Shown one piece after another: positions 31,552 through 42,399 of a DNA stretch of 64,000 bases. The DNA is taken from NCBI RefSeq assembly GCF_003589595.1, contig NW_020654422.1, positions 5,236,694 through 5,300,693 on the forward strand. Reading direction: 5' to 3'. Below the pieces are notes generated by a model. The model made no database searches, was not told the DNA's origin, and worked only from the letters and a program-made list of their open reading frames with translations. The stretch comes from Hyposmocoma kahamanoa (Eukaryota > Arthropoda > Insecta > Lepidoptera > Cosmopterigidae). The position numbers and the translations under genes are program-made. The first letter of the stretch is position 1; each line of letters starts with the position of its first letter.

Positions 31552-34089
31552 ATGTACTGGAATAGAAGAAAAGAGGACATTTTTTATAAACAAATGCAAG
31601 ACATATTAAAATATATAAATAATAAATATCCAAAAGAAAACATTATTTTAGGGGGAGACTTTAACATAAACATCAATCAAAATAACTCTAAAACAGCTGA
31701 ATTTTTAAACCTTTTTCTTGAACATAACTTCACCCAACACATAAAACAACCAACTCATGTAACTGAAAATTCATCATCTTGCTTAGATCTAATATTTACA
31801 AATTTTAAACATAATAGTTTATACACTTCAGTTAAAGATCTAGGTTTTTCTGATCACATGGCAACAATATTACAAATGTCTATACCTCCCCAGAAAACGC
31901 AAACAAATTGGTATACATATAAAAGGATTTATAGCGAAAATAATATAAATAAATTTAAAGAAAATTTAAAACACATAAATTGGCTAAATATCATTAAACC
32001 AAATAAAAATGTAAACGAGAATTTCATTGCTTTTAATAATACATTACTAGATAACTTAAATAAATACATTCCAAGAAAGAAAATTAAACTAAAAACAACA
32101 AATAAAATATGTTGGCTTACTACTGGAATTAAACGTTCTTGCAGACACAAACGATTATTAAAAACAATAACATTAAAATCAAAAAACCTATTACTTAAGA
32201 TGTACTATAAAAAATACGAAAAGATTCTAAAAAATATAATAATAACTGCAAAAAAACAAAATTTCGTTAAGAAAATACGTGATTCAAATAATAAAATAAA
32301 AACGATGTGGCAAATAATAAACGAAACTACTAACAAAAAACCGAGAAAAGAAAAACAAAATATAAAGCTAAAACAAAGCGATGTTGATGTATTTGATGCC
32401 CGTCAAATTGCGAATTTATTTAATAACTATTTTAAATCAATTGGAGAACAAAAACTTAATAATTCGTTACCACATGGCCGCCCTGTTATGCAACCATGTG
32501 AAAATAGTATGTTTTTATATTCAGTAGAATACTGTGAAATTAATAAAATTATCAGAAACTTAAAAAATAAATTAAGTCATGGTATGCATGAACTCCCTCC
32601 CATTTTGATAAAAAAATGTGCGGATGAACTGACTTTACCCCTTACTAACCTAATTAACCAGTCATTTGAAGAAGGCGTTTTTCCACATATTTTAAAGACA
32701 GCTGTATTAAAACCAATTCATAAAAAAGAAGACAAACACAATATCTGCAATTATCGTCCTATAGCTCTATTACCAACAATATCAAAAATATTTGAAAAAG
32801 CAATGACCGATCGTATTTATTCGTTTTGTGAAAAATACAATATATTTCATGAGTCGCAAAATGGTTTCCGTAAAAAACATTCTACAACTACAGCTATATA
32901 TAAGTACATTCAAGCAGTTTTAAATATAATTAACGATAAGAAGTATGCAATAGGAGTTTTATTAGACTTATCAAAAGCCTATGATAGAGTTCAATTTAAA
33001 ATATTGCTTAATAAGTTATACGGGGTTGGAATCCGCGGAATGGCACATAAATGGCTTACATCATATCTTAAAGACAGGGAACAAATTGTAGAAATAGAAC
33101 ATTACGACACCATTTCGGGTGAAATTAAAAATATCCAGTCAAACAGAAACATCGTTAATGCATCAATTCCTCAAGGTAGCGTAATCGGTTGTCTTTTATT
33201 TATAATATATATTAATGACCTCCCAAAAAATATAGATGAAACCTGCGTGTTATTTGCTGATGACATCTCAATCCTCACTTCATGTAATGATAGTATAAAT
33301 CTGAAGGAAAGCCTTACATCTCTGCTTGAAACTACAACAAATTGGCTTAACGATCACAACCTCGAAATTAACTTATCAAAAACTAAAATTATAACTTTTC
33401 ACTCTCATCAAAAGACCCCGCTATATGTTTCCGTACAATACCAGGGTACAGAAATAACGCCGGTTGATGTTTATACATTGTTGGGAGTTGACATTGATAA
33501 GCATTTAAATTGGAAAAAACATGTTCAAAAGCTAAAATCTAAATTGTCCAAATTTGTATATGCTTTAAGAGAATTAAAAAAAACTACAGACTTTAAAACT
33601 GCTTTAACTACCTATTATGCCTTCGCTTACGCTTGGTTAAACTATGCTATAATTCTATGGGGCAATAGCACGGATACGCCTAGCCTCTTCACTTTACAAA
33701 AGAAATTAATTAGAATCCTCACAAATATTGCCCAAACAGATAGCTGTAAACCTCATTTTATCAAACATGAAATCCTGACTCTCCCATGTATCTATATACT
33801 AGAAGTTTGTAAATTTGTACGAAACCATCAAGACTTATATAAAAACCGTAAAGCCATCCCCATTAAATATACATTACGAAATATAAACAAATTAGTACTA
33901 CCATATTCAAGATTAAATATGCATTTATCTAGTCCATACACCATGTCAATAAAAATATATAACAATCTTCCGGAAATTATAAAAAATGAACAAAATAACA
34001 AGATTTTCTTTAAAAACTTAAAGAATTTTCTCATAAAGAAAAGTTATTATAATGTAAAAGAGTTTTTAGAAGATAAATTTGGTATCTGA
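31552..34089 (+). CDS. LINE endonuclease (partial) and reverse transcriptase
   Basis: The frame of 845 codons has no stop. The first 110 residues are the C-terminal half of an APE-type endonuclease: 'ILGGDFNI' (residues 32-39), 'SSCLDLIFTN' and the catalytic 'GFSDHMAT' (D101, H102). The N-terminal third of the endonuclease is absent, so the first ATG is only the first methionine in the surviving frame. The reverse transcriptase follows: 'ICNYRPIALLPTISKIFEKA', 'SQNGFRKKHSTTTAI', 'GVLLDLSKAYDRVQF', 'ASIPQGSVIGCLLFIIYIND' and the catalytic 'LFADDISIL' (FADD at 568-571). A LINE-type C-terminal tail closes it. The protein is very rich in Lys and Asn, reflecting AT-rich codons. By its motifs it resembles Jockey/CR1-like elements. 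The missing endonuclease N-terminus should prevent self-mobilisation. Confidence 0.85.
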   Translation: MYWNRRKEDIFYKQMQDILKYINNKYPKENIILGGDFNININQNNSKTAEFLNLFLEHNFTQHIKQPTHVTENSSSCLDLIFTNFKHNSLYTSVKDLGFSDHMATILQMSIPPQKTQTNWYTYKRIYSENNINKFKENLKHINWLNIIKPNKNVNENFIAFNNTLLDNLNKYIPRKKIKLKTTNKICWLTTGIKRSCRHKRLLKTITLKSKNLLLKMYYKKYEKILKNIIITAKKQNFVKKIRDSNNKIKTMWQIINETTNKKPRKEKQNIKLKQSDVDVFDARQIANLFNNYFKSIGEQKLNNSLPHGRPVMQPCENSMFLYSVEYCEINKIIRNLKNKLSHGMHELPPILIKKCADELTLPLTNLINQSFEEGVFPHILKTAVLKPIHKKEDKHNICNYRPIALLPTISKIFEKAMTDRIYSFCEKYNIFHESQNGFRKKHSTTTAIYKYIQAVLNIINDKKYAIGVLLDLSKAYDRVQFKILLNKLYGVGIRGMAHKWLTSYLKDREQIVEIEHYDTISGEIKNIQSNRNIVNASIPQGSVIGCLLFIIYINDLPKNIDETCVLFADDISILTSCNDSINLKESLTSLLETTTNWLNDHNLEINLSKTKIITFHSHQKTPLYVSVQYQGTEITPVDVYTLLGVDIDKHLNWKKHVQKLKSKLSKFVYALRELKKTTDFKTALTTYYAFAYAWLNYAIILWGNSTDTPSLFTLQKKLIRILTNIAQTDSCKPHFIKHEILTLPCIYILEVCKFVRNHQDLYKNRKAIPIKYTLRNINKLVLPYSRLNMHLSSPYTMSIKIYNNLPEIIKNEQNNKIFFKNLKNFLIKKSYYNVKEFLEDKFGI

Positions 34090-34149
34090 ATTTAGTAACT
34101 AGTCGATAATAAATATAATAATATAAAGCGGTTGGCGTTGCTATATATC

Positions 34150-34192
34150 ATATTATTATTATTATTATTAGTAAATAAATAAATAAATAATA
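34150..34192. repeat. ATT and TAAA microsatellites in LINE 3' UTR
   Basis: Short (ATT)n followed by (TAAA)n, 60 bases after the LINE stop codon. Confidence 0.85.
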
Positions 34193-34344
34193 TATTAGTA
34201 AGTGTAACAATTATGAGACTAGTCCTCTCTTCTACTATTTGCTGTGCCCTGTTCAGGGTCCATAATTTGATCTCAATATATGTAAAACATCTGTAATGTA
34301 CATTATGGAATGCAAATAAATAAATAAATAAATAAATAAAGTAT

Positions 34345-34965
34345 CACAGAGTAAGATAATATTAAATAGGTGGCCTTATTGCTAAGTAGCAATTTCTTCC
34401 AGGCAACCTCGTGACTTGTCTCCAAAACTTACGCATGCAGCGCAAGATAGCCTAGTAGCTAGTAGATTGACAGACAATAACCTGTAACACGATTTTTGTT
34501 TCTAATCCAGAAATCTCATTATCAAATCAATATCATTTTTTAAATGGTTCTAACATAAAAACATGAAAAAGCTTTGCTTTTGTGATCAAGACAACGGAAA
34601 GTTGAAATTCACAAATTTTCGGGTTTCTTTTTAGTTAAAGACAAAAAGGGATCATTGTATTAATAATTTAAGTGAAAATAACATTGACAATACAAAACGA
34701 AAAGTACTCAGATCCACCGTTCGGTGTTAGGGCGTGATCCGACTAACGAGGACACATCAGCCCGTTTCTATTTAATAATATAATATTAGGTCCTTCATTA
34801 AGAGAAGTGAAAAAAATATATATAATCCAAGTATTGACCATTATTGTCGATGCACTTTTACCATTTTAATAGAAGTTCACTTATGTCCCTGCTATAGAAA
34901 TCCTGGGGACGGGAATCGATGAACAGTTTAAAGGCAATTTTCACCACCTCATCGGATTTGATTTT
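34345..34965. other. Unassigned DNA
   Basis: Nothing recognised between the LINE tail and the mariner relic. Confidence 0.4.
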
Positions 34966-34969
34966 TTTT

Positions 34970-35780
34970 TTCTTTTTATCCAAATTCAGAAAAAATAAAT
35001 CGTCTGTTTAAAGGTAAAACCACATAACTGACATAATCCACAAAAAGTCTTTAATTTATATGGCTACGGTAAGAAAATCACTCTTTCTGGACGTGAAACT
35101 CAATAACAAAAAAGCTATAAAAAAATAAGCTTAATAAGAGTTGTGCCTGCAGAAAGATGGTGAATTTCTTACAACTGGTATATAATTAGGAGATTTATTG
35201 TGGAAAATGTTACTTATGTGGCTTTACCTTTAAGCAGACGAAATATCAATTGGAGTAAGGTCTGGTGAATATGGTGACTAACAGTGAGTTTCTAGTCATA
35301 ACTCCTGTAGTTTTAAGAAGGTTCAATGTACGGTGTGTGGACGAGTGTTGTCGTGGAGAAAGAGTGGACTAAAGTAATTGACAAGTCTCGGTTATGTGAC
35401 GAGCTTGTCCATCATCACTTGTAATTCTTCACTGTACACCTTTGCAGTCATTTTTGTGCCAGGTCTCGAGATGAACTCATAGGCATAAGTCCAGCATACA
35501 CTCAAATAGCTTCTTTTGACTCAATTTGCTTTTGGGGCATAATGTGGCTGCCTCCCCTGAGGCCAACCTGTACGATGGACGTTTTCAATTGTCATACAAG
35601 ATCAACTTTTCATCACAAGTGACAATCCTATTCAGAAACACCTCGTTTCAATGCCTATTTAACAAGTTAAGGCAAGTTCCGACGTGGTTTTGTTGTTATT
35701 GTTCAGTGAGTTCATACAGCACCCAAAATCTTAGCTTTTTATATTTTCAATTTGACACAAATTAATCATTATCATTTTAT
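34970..35780 (-). pseudogene. mariner-like transposase relic
   Basis: On the minus strand around 35380-35250 one frame reads 'LHDNTRPHTVH', a stop, 'TFLKLQEL' and then 'SPYSPDLTPIDI', with stops between: the second and third catalytic aspartates of a mariner transposase. Upstream sequence (about 35520-35450) has 'YECMLDL' near the expected place. The relic is full of stops and is broken by the 240-bp MITE at 35001-35240. Confidence 0.7.
35001..35240. mobile_element. 240-bp foldback MITE inside mariner relic
   Basis: The left end 'cgtctgtttaaaggtaaaac' and the right end 'tttacctttaagcagacg' are inverted copies, with homology continuing about 40 bases ('cacataactgacataatcca' against 'ggaaaatgttacttatgtgg'). 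AAAT flanks both sides (34997-35000 and 35241-35244), a candidate 4-bp target duplication. It is non-coding. Confidence 0.7.
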
Positions 35781-36300
35781 CACCCGTACTATGTCGTACA
35801 TGTCGTCTATATTGGGTGCCGTCTGTGCTGCGTTGGTGCCACGACAGAACTCGTATTCACAATTTAGATTTTTCCACGGTCAAATTATGACAATCATTTG
35901 AATTTAAAACTCTAAGTACAACCAAAGATAACTTAAAAAGATAACTTTAAATTTCCAAGTATTTACCAGTCAGCAATTTCATAGGTAAGGACCGAACATT
36001 TCAAATCAATAGCATATTTCAACCAAAATTCTACAAATTGACGACAAAGAAGCAAGAAACGTTGTGTAAATATCACTATGCAGCTATTTAAACACCACTG
36101 TGACAACTTCTCTTTTCGAAATACTTGCTACTCAATTAAACAGAAACCAGTACTGTCAAACCAGAAACAGAACCTTTTTGAAAAATTGTTATATAGTGAC
36201 AATATGAGTAGATGCAATAACTTAAACGGTAACACACCCGGAAGGAAATACAGAATTCAATGTCACTGACCTGTGTCGCCTTCTCCAACCAGCGATTAAC
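35781..36300. other. Unassigned DNA
   Basis: Nothing recognised. The frame at 36078-36269 has no familiar features. Confidence 0.4.
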
Positions 36301-36303
36301 TGC

Positions 36304-36512
36304 CTCTCTGGCCGAACGGTTACCATGCCGGACTGCCACGCAGGCGTCTCAGGTTCGATTCCCGGGTCGGGAGAAATATTTATATGGCCTACATTTATTT
36401 CTCTCGTGAGTTTGGGTGTAATTTGTGGTGTTTCGTGTGTGTGTCCATGGCACCCGCGACACAGTGTTATCCTTGTGCGGGGCTATGTTGAGTATGTGCG
36501 TTATTACATGCA
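36304..36512 (+). mobile_element. tRNA-headed SINE family G, copy 2
   Basis: The best copy of the family. The head 'ctggccgaacggttaccatg' includes an A-box-like stretch. A perfect B-box 'ggttcgattcccgg' lies at 36353-36366. The body 'gagtttgggtgtaatttgtg', 'ccatggcacccgcgacacag' ends near 'gtgcgttattacatgcacat'. A pol III promoter is predicted from the boxes. Confidence 0.75.
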
Positions 36513-36514
36513 CA

Positions 36515-36797
36515 TGTTTTAATACACAATATGTTTTAATTTAGAGTATCTGACGGTCGTACGTTGCTTGCTTCTTTCATTCTACAGCTAAAGTTGCATA
36601 GACACGTAGCATGAGGCAATCGATCACCGAAATTCATCGTTATTATTGACAGTTTGTTTTCCGATGTTTGGGTGTTATGTATTATAATGTCAAGTGCTAA
36701 ATTTGACATTTAAGTTGTGAAGCTTGCGACCCTCTATTTTTTTTTATTTGCTTTCCTCTTTTTATTATATCTTAAATTTATTATGTTTTAAAAATAA
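36515..36797. other. Unassigned AT-rich DNA
   Basis: Nothing recognised apart from A/T runs leading into the LINE tail at 36798. Confidence 0.4.
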
Positions 36798-38310
36798 TAT
36801 TTTTTTTTATATATATATAAAAAATAAGTGCGCATTTGACCTCCATCTCACCTGATGGAAAGTGACGATGAGGTCGAGGATGTAGCATGCACACCTAATT
36901 AATGCCTACTCACTCTCGCCTTGAAAAGGTCCAAATTATAGCGTTCGGGGAACAACTCTGCAGGCTGGGAATTCCACTCCCTAGTCGCTCGCCATACAAA
37001 TGTGGAAGCGAGACGCTTCGTGCGAATCCACAATATAGAGGTGGCACCCCAGCCCACGTCTAGTCCCCCGATGATGAAAAGGGGAAGGCGGAATCAAAGT
37101 ATGCAATTCTATCGCACGCTCTCCGTTATATACCCTGTAGAATAACGATAAGCTGGCAACTCTACGGCGGAGTTCAAGGCTCTGCAGTTTCGCCTCTGCT
37201 AATTCCGAGTCACCTATAAGCCTCTTTGCATGCTTGTCTATTGAATCCAAGGTGGTCTGTGAGAACTCTGTACACTGGCTGATCTGGGGTCAGAACCTGA
37301 ACTTATACGGTTCCTGTGCACGCACAGGTTATAGTGCCCTTCTCGTATGCCCTAAGGGTAGGTAGGGATGTTCACTATAATCACAACGAAAAGATATGGG
37401 AGTTTGTCCCGGTGTGAAGTAACGCCTCACCTTGGAAAGGATGCCAAGCTTCTTGTTTGCATTTTTGGCCATCGAAACCTGCCGAAGTTCAGATTCGACG
37501 ACAGGTCCATTCCAAGCAGGTGAAAACGGTCGGCTATCGGTAACGATATATCACGAAAAGTCGGAGCTAGGTGAAAGGGACTCCGTTTAGTGGAGAGTAG
37601 ATGCACCTGTGTTTTGGTAGCATTAAATTTGACAAGATTGGCGTCGCCTCAATCGAAGACTGTCTAAAATGTCAAATTCAAACTACTAACCATAGACTCT
37701 CAACAACACTGGATTTCTTCTCCACTGATCCTTGCATTGGTCAACTACCTGTCCACAACAGTGCTGTCATCAGCATACACAAAGGTACCTGGAATCAACT
37801 TATCATTTATATGCAGCAGAAAGAGGGTTGCGGATAGTACAGAGCCCTGAGGAACTCTATCTATCGCTCGATGTTCGGAAGAGTAGCCTTCTAAGACCAC
37901 TCGAATCGAACGTTCCCTCAAGAAGTCCGAAATCCAATTGCAAAGGTCAGTGGGAAGCCCATAAGAGGGAAGGTTGCTTAAAAGGTTGTTGTTGTTGTTG
38001 TTGCATGCTAGACCCTGTCAAAAGCCTTAGACATGTCTAAAGACACTGCAATGGCTTCGCCATGCCCTTCTATAGTCTCGCTCCATAAGTGAGAAGCGTA
38101 CACAAGAAGATCCCCAGTAGATCGCCCTCTTCGGAATCCGTACTGGCGATCCTGAGGAGATCGTTGTTTTCGAGGTATAACAAGAGACAGTTGTTAAGTA
38201 CACGTTCCATAGTTTTGCAGAGTATGGAAATGACTGAGATAGGTCTATAGTTCACAGGGTCAGCTCTGTTTCCTTTTTCAGACACTACTACCCGCACACA
38301 CACACACACT
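36798..38310 (-). pseudogene. LINE reverse transcriptase relic (same family as 5110-6405)
   Basis: On the minus strand the pieces are, in order: 'KGNRADPVNYRPISVISILC' (about 38280-38220), a diverged 'SEEGDLL' region, 'VPQGSVLSATLFLLHINDKL' with the catalytic 'FVYADDSTVV' (about 37840-37755), then the C-terminus 'MDSIDKHAKRLIGDSELAEA' and 'LQSLELRRRVASLSLFYRVY' (37250-37110), and the 'W.SLPA' end. Frameshifts and stops interrupt it. The catalytic YADD is intact in its own frame. The 3' end is A/T-rich at 36798-36830. The copy starts within the reverse transcriptase, so the endonuclease is missing. Confidence 0.8.
37984..38003. repeat. (TTG)n microsatellite
   Basis: About six TTG units inside the LINE relic, at a site that breaks its frame. 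Confidence 0.85.
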
Positions 38311-39255
38311 ATACAGGACTACCATTCTTTTAGGTCCGTTTTACCTTTCCAATGCATCACCTGCAGGGAAACCACTGCAATATGCACTTATCCCAAAAAC
38401 TTAATTTATGCATGGCTCATTGTTCGTAAGAAATGTATAAAATATATAACATGCAACGTAATATCAGAAAAGCTATAAAAGAGAAAGAATTTACGGTGGA
38501 TTGTATTTCAATGTGTAAAAACCAAAAAACCATAAGAATCCCTTGTTACAACTAAAATGGTTTTGGTATTTAAGTGTCGAGGTGCACTAAAGGAGCCTCC
38601 CCGCACGATGTACCACTTTCCCTTTTCTGTGCGTCTTGCCCACTCTGGGCAACAATTGGCAAGTGGGTACCTTACCCCGATGGGCAAATTCTGTCACCAC
38701 AATGGCAACGATTATAGCGTATGCCATCGATACGATAAGTAGAAGAAGTATGTAATGTCAAAATTTTTGTATAGTTTAATTTCTGGTGGATGGTTGATGA
38801 AAATTTGACGACATTAACAAAAAATCATTTATGCAATTGTCTTATACGTATAGAAATAGAATCGACAAGTGGAACACCCACATTGAAGAATAACGCACGT
38901 GTAGATACAGTAGAGACGACGTATACGCAACTAGTGACCGCGTTCCCGAAGGAAGCGATCTCATGATATCCGATGATTGGAGAATTGTTTCCGCTCAGCA
39001 CCGCGGTGCCAACATTTGGATCTATTTATAAACAAACCTTTTGTTTCGTACATTATATTATTACTATCCTAAGACGGTGGATACAATTTTCACTTAAACA
39101 TCTTCATACACTTTGATTAATTTATGCTTATATCCTAACACCAGATACTTATTATTTTGAAACAAGAATCTCAAAACTTGTTTGCAATTTCGAACTATCG
39201 ATGCACTAACAATTGAAGTGAATATAATCATAAATACTTGTAAATTTTCCATTGA
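38311..39255. other. Unassigned DNA
   Basis: No gene or repeat recognised. The frame at 38557-38742 has no familiar protein content. Confidence 0.4.
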
Positions 39256-39259
39256 AAAA

Positions 39260-39935
39260 CTAAAACCGACCTCAAAAGTTTGCTCATCGGCTTTTTTCGA
39301 TTTCTATGGGATCCCCTCGTCAAATTCTGACTTCTTAGTGACAATGGGACTGTTACGAACTCCTTTGTACATTTTATACGTCCTTTTTTGGTTATCATGG
39401 TGACGGCAATTTGTTGATTACATTTATGTAGGTATTGTGTGAAGTGAAAAGTCCACTTTTATTTGTGAAAAATAATTAGTAATTTGGGATAGCCGAAACG
39501 AACCCGGAACAGCATCAGGGACCACATCGAGAGTATACCCTTTCAAACTCAAGAAGGATTTTCAAAATCGGTGCACAATTGATGGAGAACCAATCTCCAT
39601 CAATTGTGCACCGATTTTGAAAATTCTCCTATATATATATATATACACGGTACTATATCTATATATATACTAGAATACACGGACATGCTTATAAAATTTG
39701 AAGATTTCCTTCGATTTTCATGGGATCCCCTCATCAGAGTCTGATTTGGTGACAATGGGACCATCACGAAAATGCGTCCCTTCAAACAAAAAAAGATTTT
39801 TTTAAATCGGTCTACAATTGACGGATATATCTGAAAGCATACACACAGCCGAACGTATAACCTCCTCCTTTTTTTAAGTCGGTTAAAAAGCAAATGTAGC
39901 TCGAATTGACAGCCTTCTCCTCTTTTGAAATTGGT
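39260..39935 (+). repeat. Repeat family A-related block with internal hairpin
   Basis: Contains 'aaaccgacctcaaaagt' near 39266, two related segments ('gggatcccctcgtcaaattc' at 39309 and 'gggatcccctcatcagagtc' at 39722), and the family ending 'ctttttttaagtcggttaaa' at 39866-39890, followed by a weaker 'cttttgaaattggtttaaa'. It looks like a rearranged or dimeric family A copy. Confidence 0.55.
39558..39624. repeat. Perfect 31-bp inverted repeat with 5-base loop
   Basis: The arms 39558-39588 and 39594-39624 are exact reverse complements ('attttcaaaatcggtgcaca' begins the left arm), and the loop is 'accaa'. An (AT)n run follows at 39632-39645. It is embedded in repeat family A sequence, where 'aaaatcggt' words are common. 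Confidence 0.95.
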
Positions 39936-39939
39936 TTAA

Positions 39940-40685
39940 AAAGGCTGTAACATCATCTGTCTATCTATCCGATCGTGTTCGTTCATGGCGACCACTTTGA
40001 ATCCTAATTGGACTGTAATATTAAGTAAAACATATTAGGTAATATTTTGTCATTAATTTCTTTTGTCATTACATAAGTGTCTTGCATACGCAAAAACTTA
40101 TCTGTTTCAACAATTGTGACAATTTATATCCGGAAAAACAACTTGTGTAGTCCTGTCACCACCCGTCGAAACCAATTATGATTATAATGAAGCAATAAGT
40201 ACCACCCCGATGAAACGATAAGTGACCATTGTCCAATTTAAGAATGAATGTCCAGATGTTAACAACAGTTGTTTGATTAGAATTGTACGTCTATGCTTTA
40301 ATGCCTTACCTGATAACTACGGCGCGAAAATTTCTGCCGATGTGATCTGTTCGCCAACTTGTCAAAGCGAGAGTGGCTTATTGGTCTAGTTTGTAGGCAA
40401 ATTTGCGCCATCCTTCACCACATTGCAACTTAGTATTAGGTAAAATTTTGGTTAAATACTTGCTTACTGCCGACGTAGCTTAATAAATTAAACGTGATAC
40501 AAAAGTCAGCCAGTCTGTAGGACAACTTATCGAACAACTTACTGAACCAACGACAAGGCGTTGCTTTTTTCGCACAAACGATTAACGATTTTGGTTTTTT
40601 GTTACAAGAGTAAGCGAATAGGAGAATAATATTGTAATGACAGTGCGCGCTACATGAATTAAGCCTCAATATTCAAAATACAATA
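39940..40685. other. Unassigned DNA
   Basis: Nothing recognised. The open frame 40436-40669 (-) has no familiar features. Confidence 0.4.
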
Positions 40686-40689
40686 TAAT

Positions 40690-40870
40690 AATAGGAATAA
40701 TAACAATAACGCACACACTCAACATACACTAGGGAAACCCTGTGTCGCGGGTGCCATGGACATACACATAAACAACCACAAATTACACCCAAACTCACGA
40801 GAGAAATAAATGTAGGAACCTGGGACCTTTGCGTTGCAAATCGGCATGGTAACCGTTCGGCCACAGAGAT
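40690..40870 (-). mobile_element. tRNA-headed SINE family G, copy 3
   Basis: On the minus strand it runs 'ctctgtggccgaacggttac', 'gtttgggtgtaatttgtggt', 'ccatggcacccgcgacacag', 'gtgtgcgttattgttat'. The B-box position reads 'aggtcccaggttcctac', so the internal promoter is damaged. Confidence 0.7.
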
Positions 40871-41077
40871 TTTTATTTTTTTTCGCATTAAATGCATTAA
40901 AATCTAAGCAATTTTTTTTAGTTGCCTACAGGCGACACGATCGCTATGTTGTGGTTTTCGAAGTTGATCATTAAACGTCTTCCATCAAAAAATAATGTAA
41001 CAAAACTTTTTTGAGCATACCAACAGTGTTTAGTTATTGCATTAGCACAAATGTTCCAATAAGGATGAAATTTAATA

Positions 41078-41380
41078 GTAGCAGTAGAGGACCTTGTGAA
41101 TGAGTTCGTCCAAGGAAGTATTGCCACCTTACCTGTTTCTGCCGCCAAGCCGTAATGTGGGCATTACTGCATAAAAGTTTTGAAGGATAAGGGTGCTGGT
41201 GACTTTACAGGCACATGAAACTTATCAACTTATGTCTTAGGGTGACGGGCGCAGAAGCAGTTCCCCTCAGATCTTTGTGATTTAAAGCTCTGAGTGGCAC
41301 TGCAACTGTAATGGACAGGCGTGTCGCTTACCACCAGACGCACTTATTTGTCTCCTCACTTGGTATCATAAAAAAAATAA
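41078..41380 (+). mobile_element. LINE/SINE-type 3'-end family F, copy 6
   Basis: A full-length style plus-strand copy from 'tagtagcagtagaggacctt' to 'ctcacttggtatcataaaaa'. It lies about 850 bases upstream of the first coding exon of the SLC22-type gene. Confidence 0.75.
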
Positions 41381-42223
41381 TAAATAAAGATCATTAAGTT
41401 AGGAACTGAAATAAGTTATTAGCACGGGGTTGACATCATTAATAATTTTCTCGCCAGATATATTGCTGCTAATCCGATATACATGTTCCAAAAAACAACA
41501 TCACGAGTATGTTTATCACAGACCGCATAAATCGATTCATCCGTAAAACAAAGATCTATGTGCTAGAGTACTTGTTCTCAGGACATAGCACATTTCGTTC
41601 GTTCTTCTTCGCTGTGGTTGTCAGATCGACCGTTGTTCGATTTTATATTTCCGAAACGAAATACGATATTTAAATTCTCAAAACACCTTTACATAGGCAC
41701 TCGTTTGAATAACGAAATTATTCTCGTAACGTACTTATTCTCTTTTCGCTATATAATCTGTTCTTCGAATGATTCGAAATATTTATATTTCATCATAATA
41801 ACTCTATGAGTGCAAAATTAAGATTTTCAAAGCTACAATTCCAAAAATATCGACGAATTTTCTATTTAAAAAAACTTTTAATACGTACAACGTTTAACGA
41901 GTTTCTAACAACGTAACTTTTTTAAATGCCAAGTCTCGCTTTTTTATCCAAACTATATCTAACCTTGGGACTACGCGTACTAAACAATACATTCAAGGTA
42001 TAATCTATTGTACAAGGTACGATCAAGGCGAGTCAACCATTCATAACCAACAGTTGATTACTTCTGACTTAACATTACTGTCGTGTATACTGTCTTTAGA
42101 TTTTATTGTCATTGGCAGTGCGCTGGATCAAAAAAATGTGTTGAATTTTTTTTAAGTGTATGTTTGTCATTTTTTGTGTGAAAATTTAATAAATAATTTT
42201 TTTTTAATTAAAAAAAATTAAAA
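41381..42223 (+). other. Region upstream of the SLC22-type gene
   Basis: The promoter and 5' UTR should lie here, but no TATA box is convincing. An arthropod initiator-like 'tcattt' at about 42166 is too short to count. The 40 bases before the start codon are T- and A-rich. A further non-coding first exon cannot be excluded. Confidence 0.3.
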
Positions 42224-42399
42224 ATGACTGTAGTAACGTCAACAGAAAAGAAAATTTTGGAACTTGACGATATTTTAGTTAAGTTTAGTTTGTTCGGAAA
42301 GTACTATGTACAATCGACAGTGGTAATCCTTTTGGCCTATATGAGTAATTCTATTTATTGCGCTAATTTTGTTTTCGTCGCTGAAGAGGTTAGTTACAG
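42224..42399 (+). CDS. SLC22-type gene, exon 1
   Basis: Encodes residues 1-58 plus two bases of codon 59: a short cytoplasmic N-terminus ('LDDILVKFSLFGKYYVQS') and helix 1. The donor is 'ttacag|gtaatg'. The chosen ATG is the first in the frame, with 'aaaa' before it. Confidence 0.88.

Larger units (their letters stand above)
31552..34340 (+). mobile_element. 5'-truncated LINE with long intact reading frame and (AAAT)n tail
   Basis: A 2.5-kb open frame is followed by a 250-base 3' UTR containing 'gccctgttcagggtccataa' and 'cattatggaatgcaaataaa', and an (AAAT)n tail at 34313-34340. The tail segment is also found, inverted, at 52143-52251. The 5' end lies within the endonuclease. It is the least decayed mobile element of the window and so probably the youngest LINE insertion. 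Confidence 0.85.

Noticed and set aside
37601..38040. Two overlapping plus-strand frames
   Set aside because: Shadows of the minus-strand reverse transcriptase relic; the polycysteine stretch comes from the TTG microsatellite.
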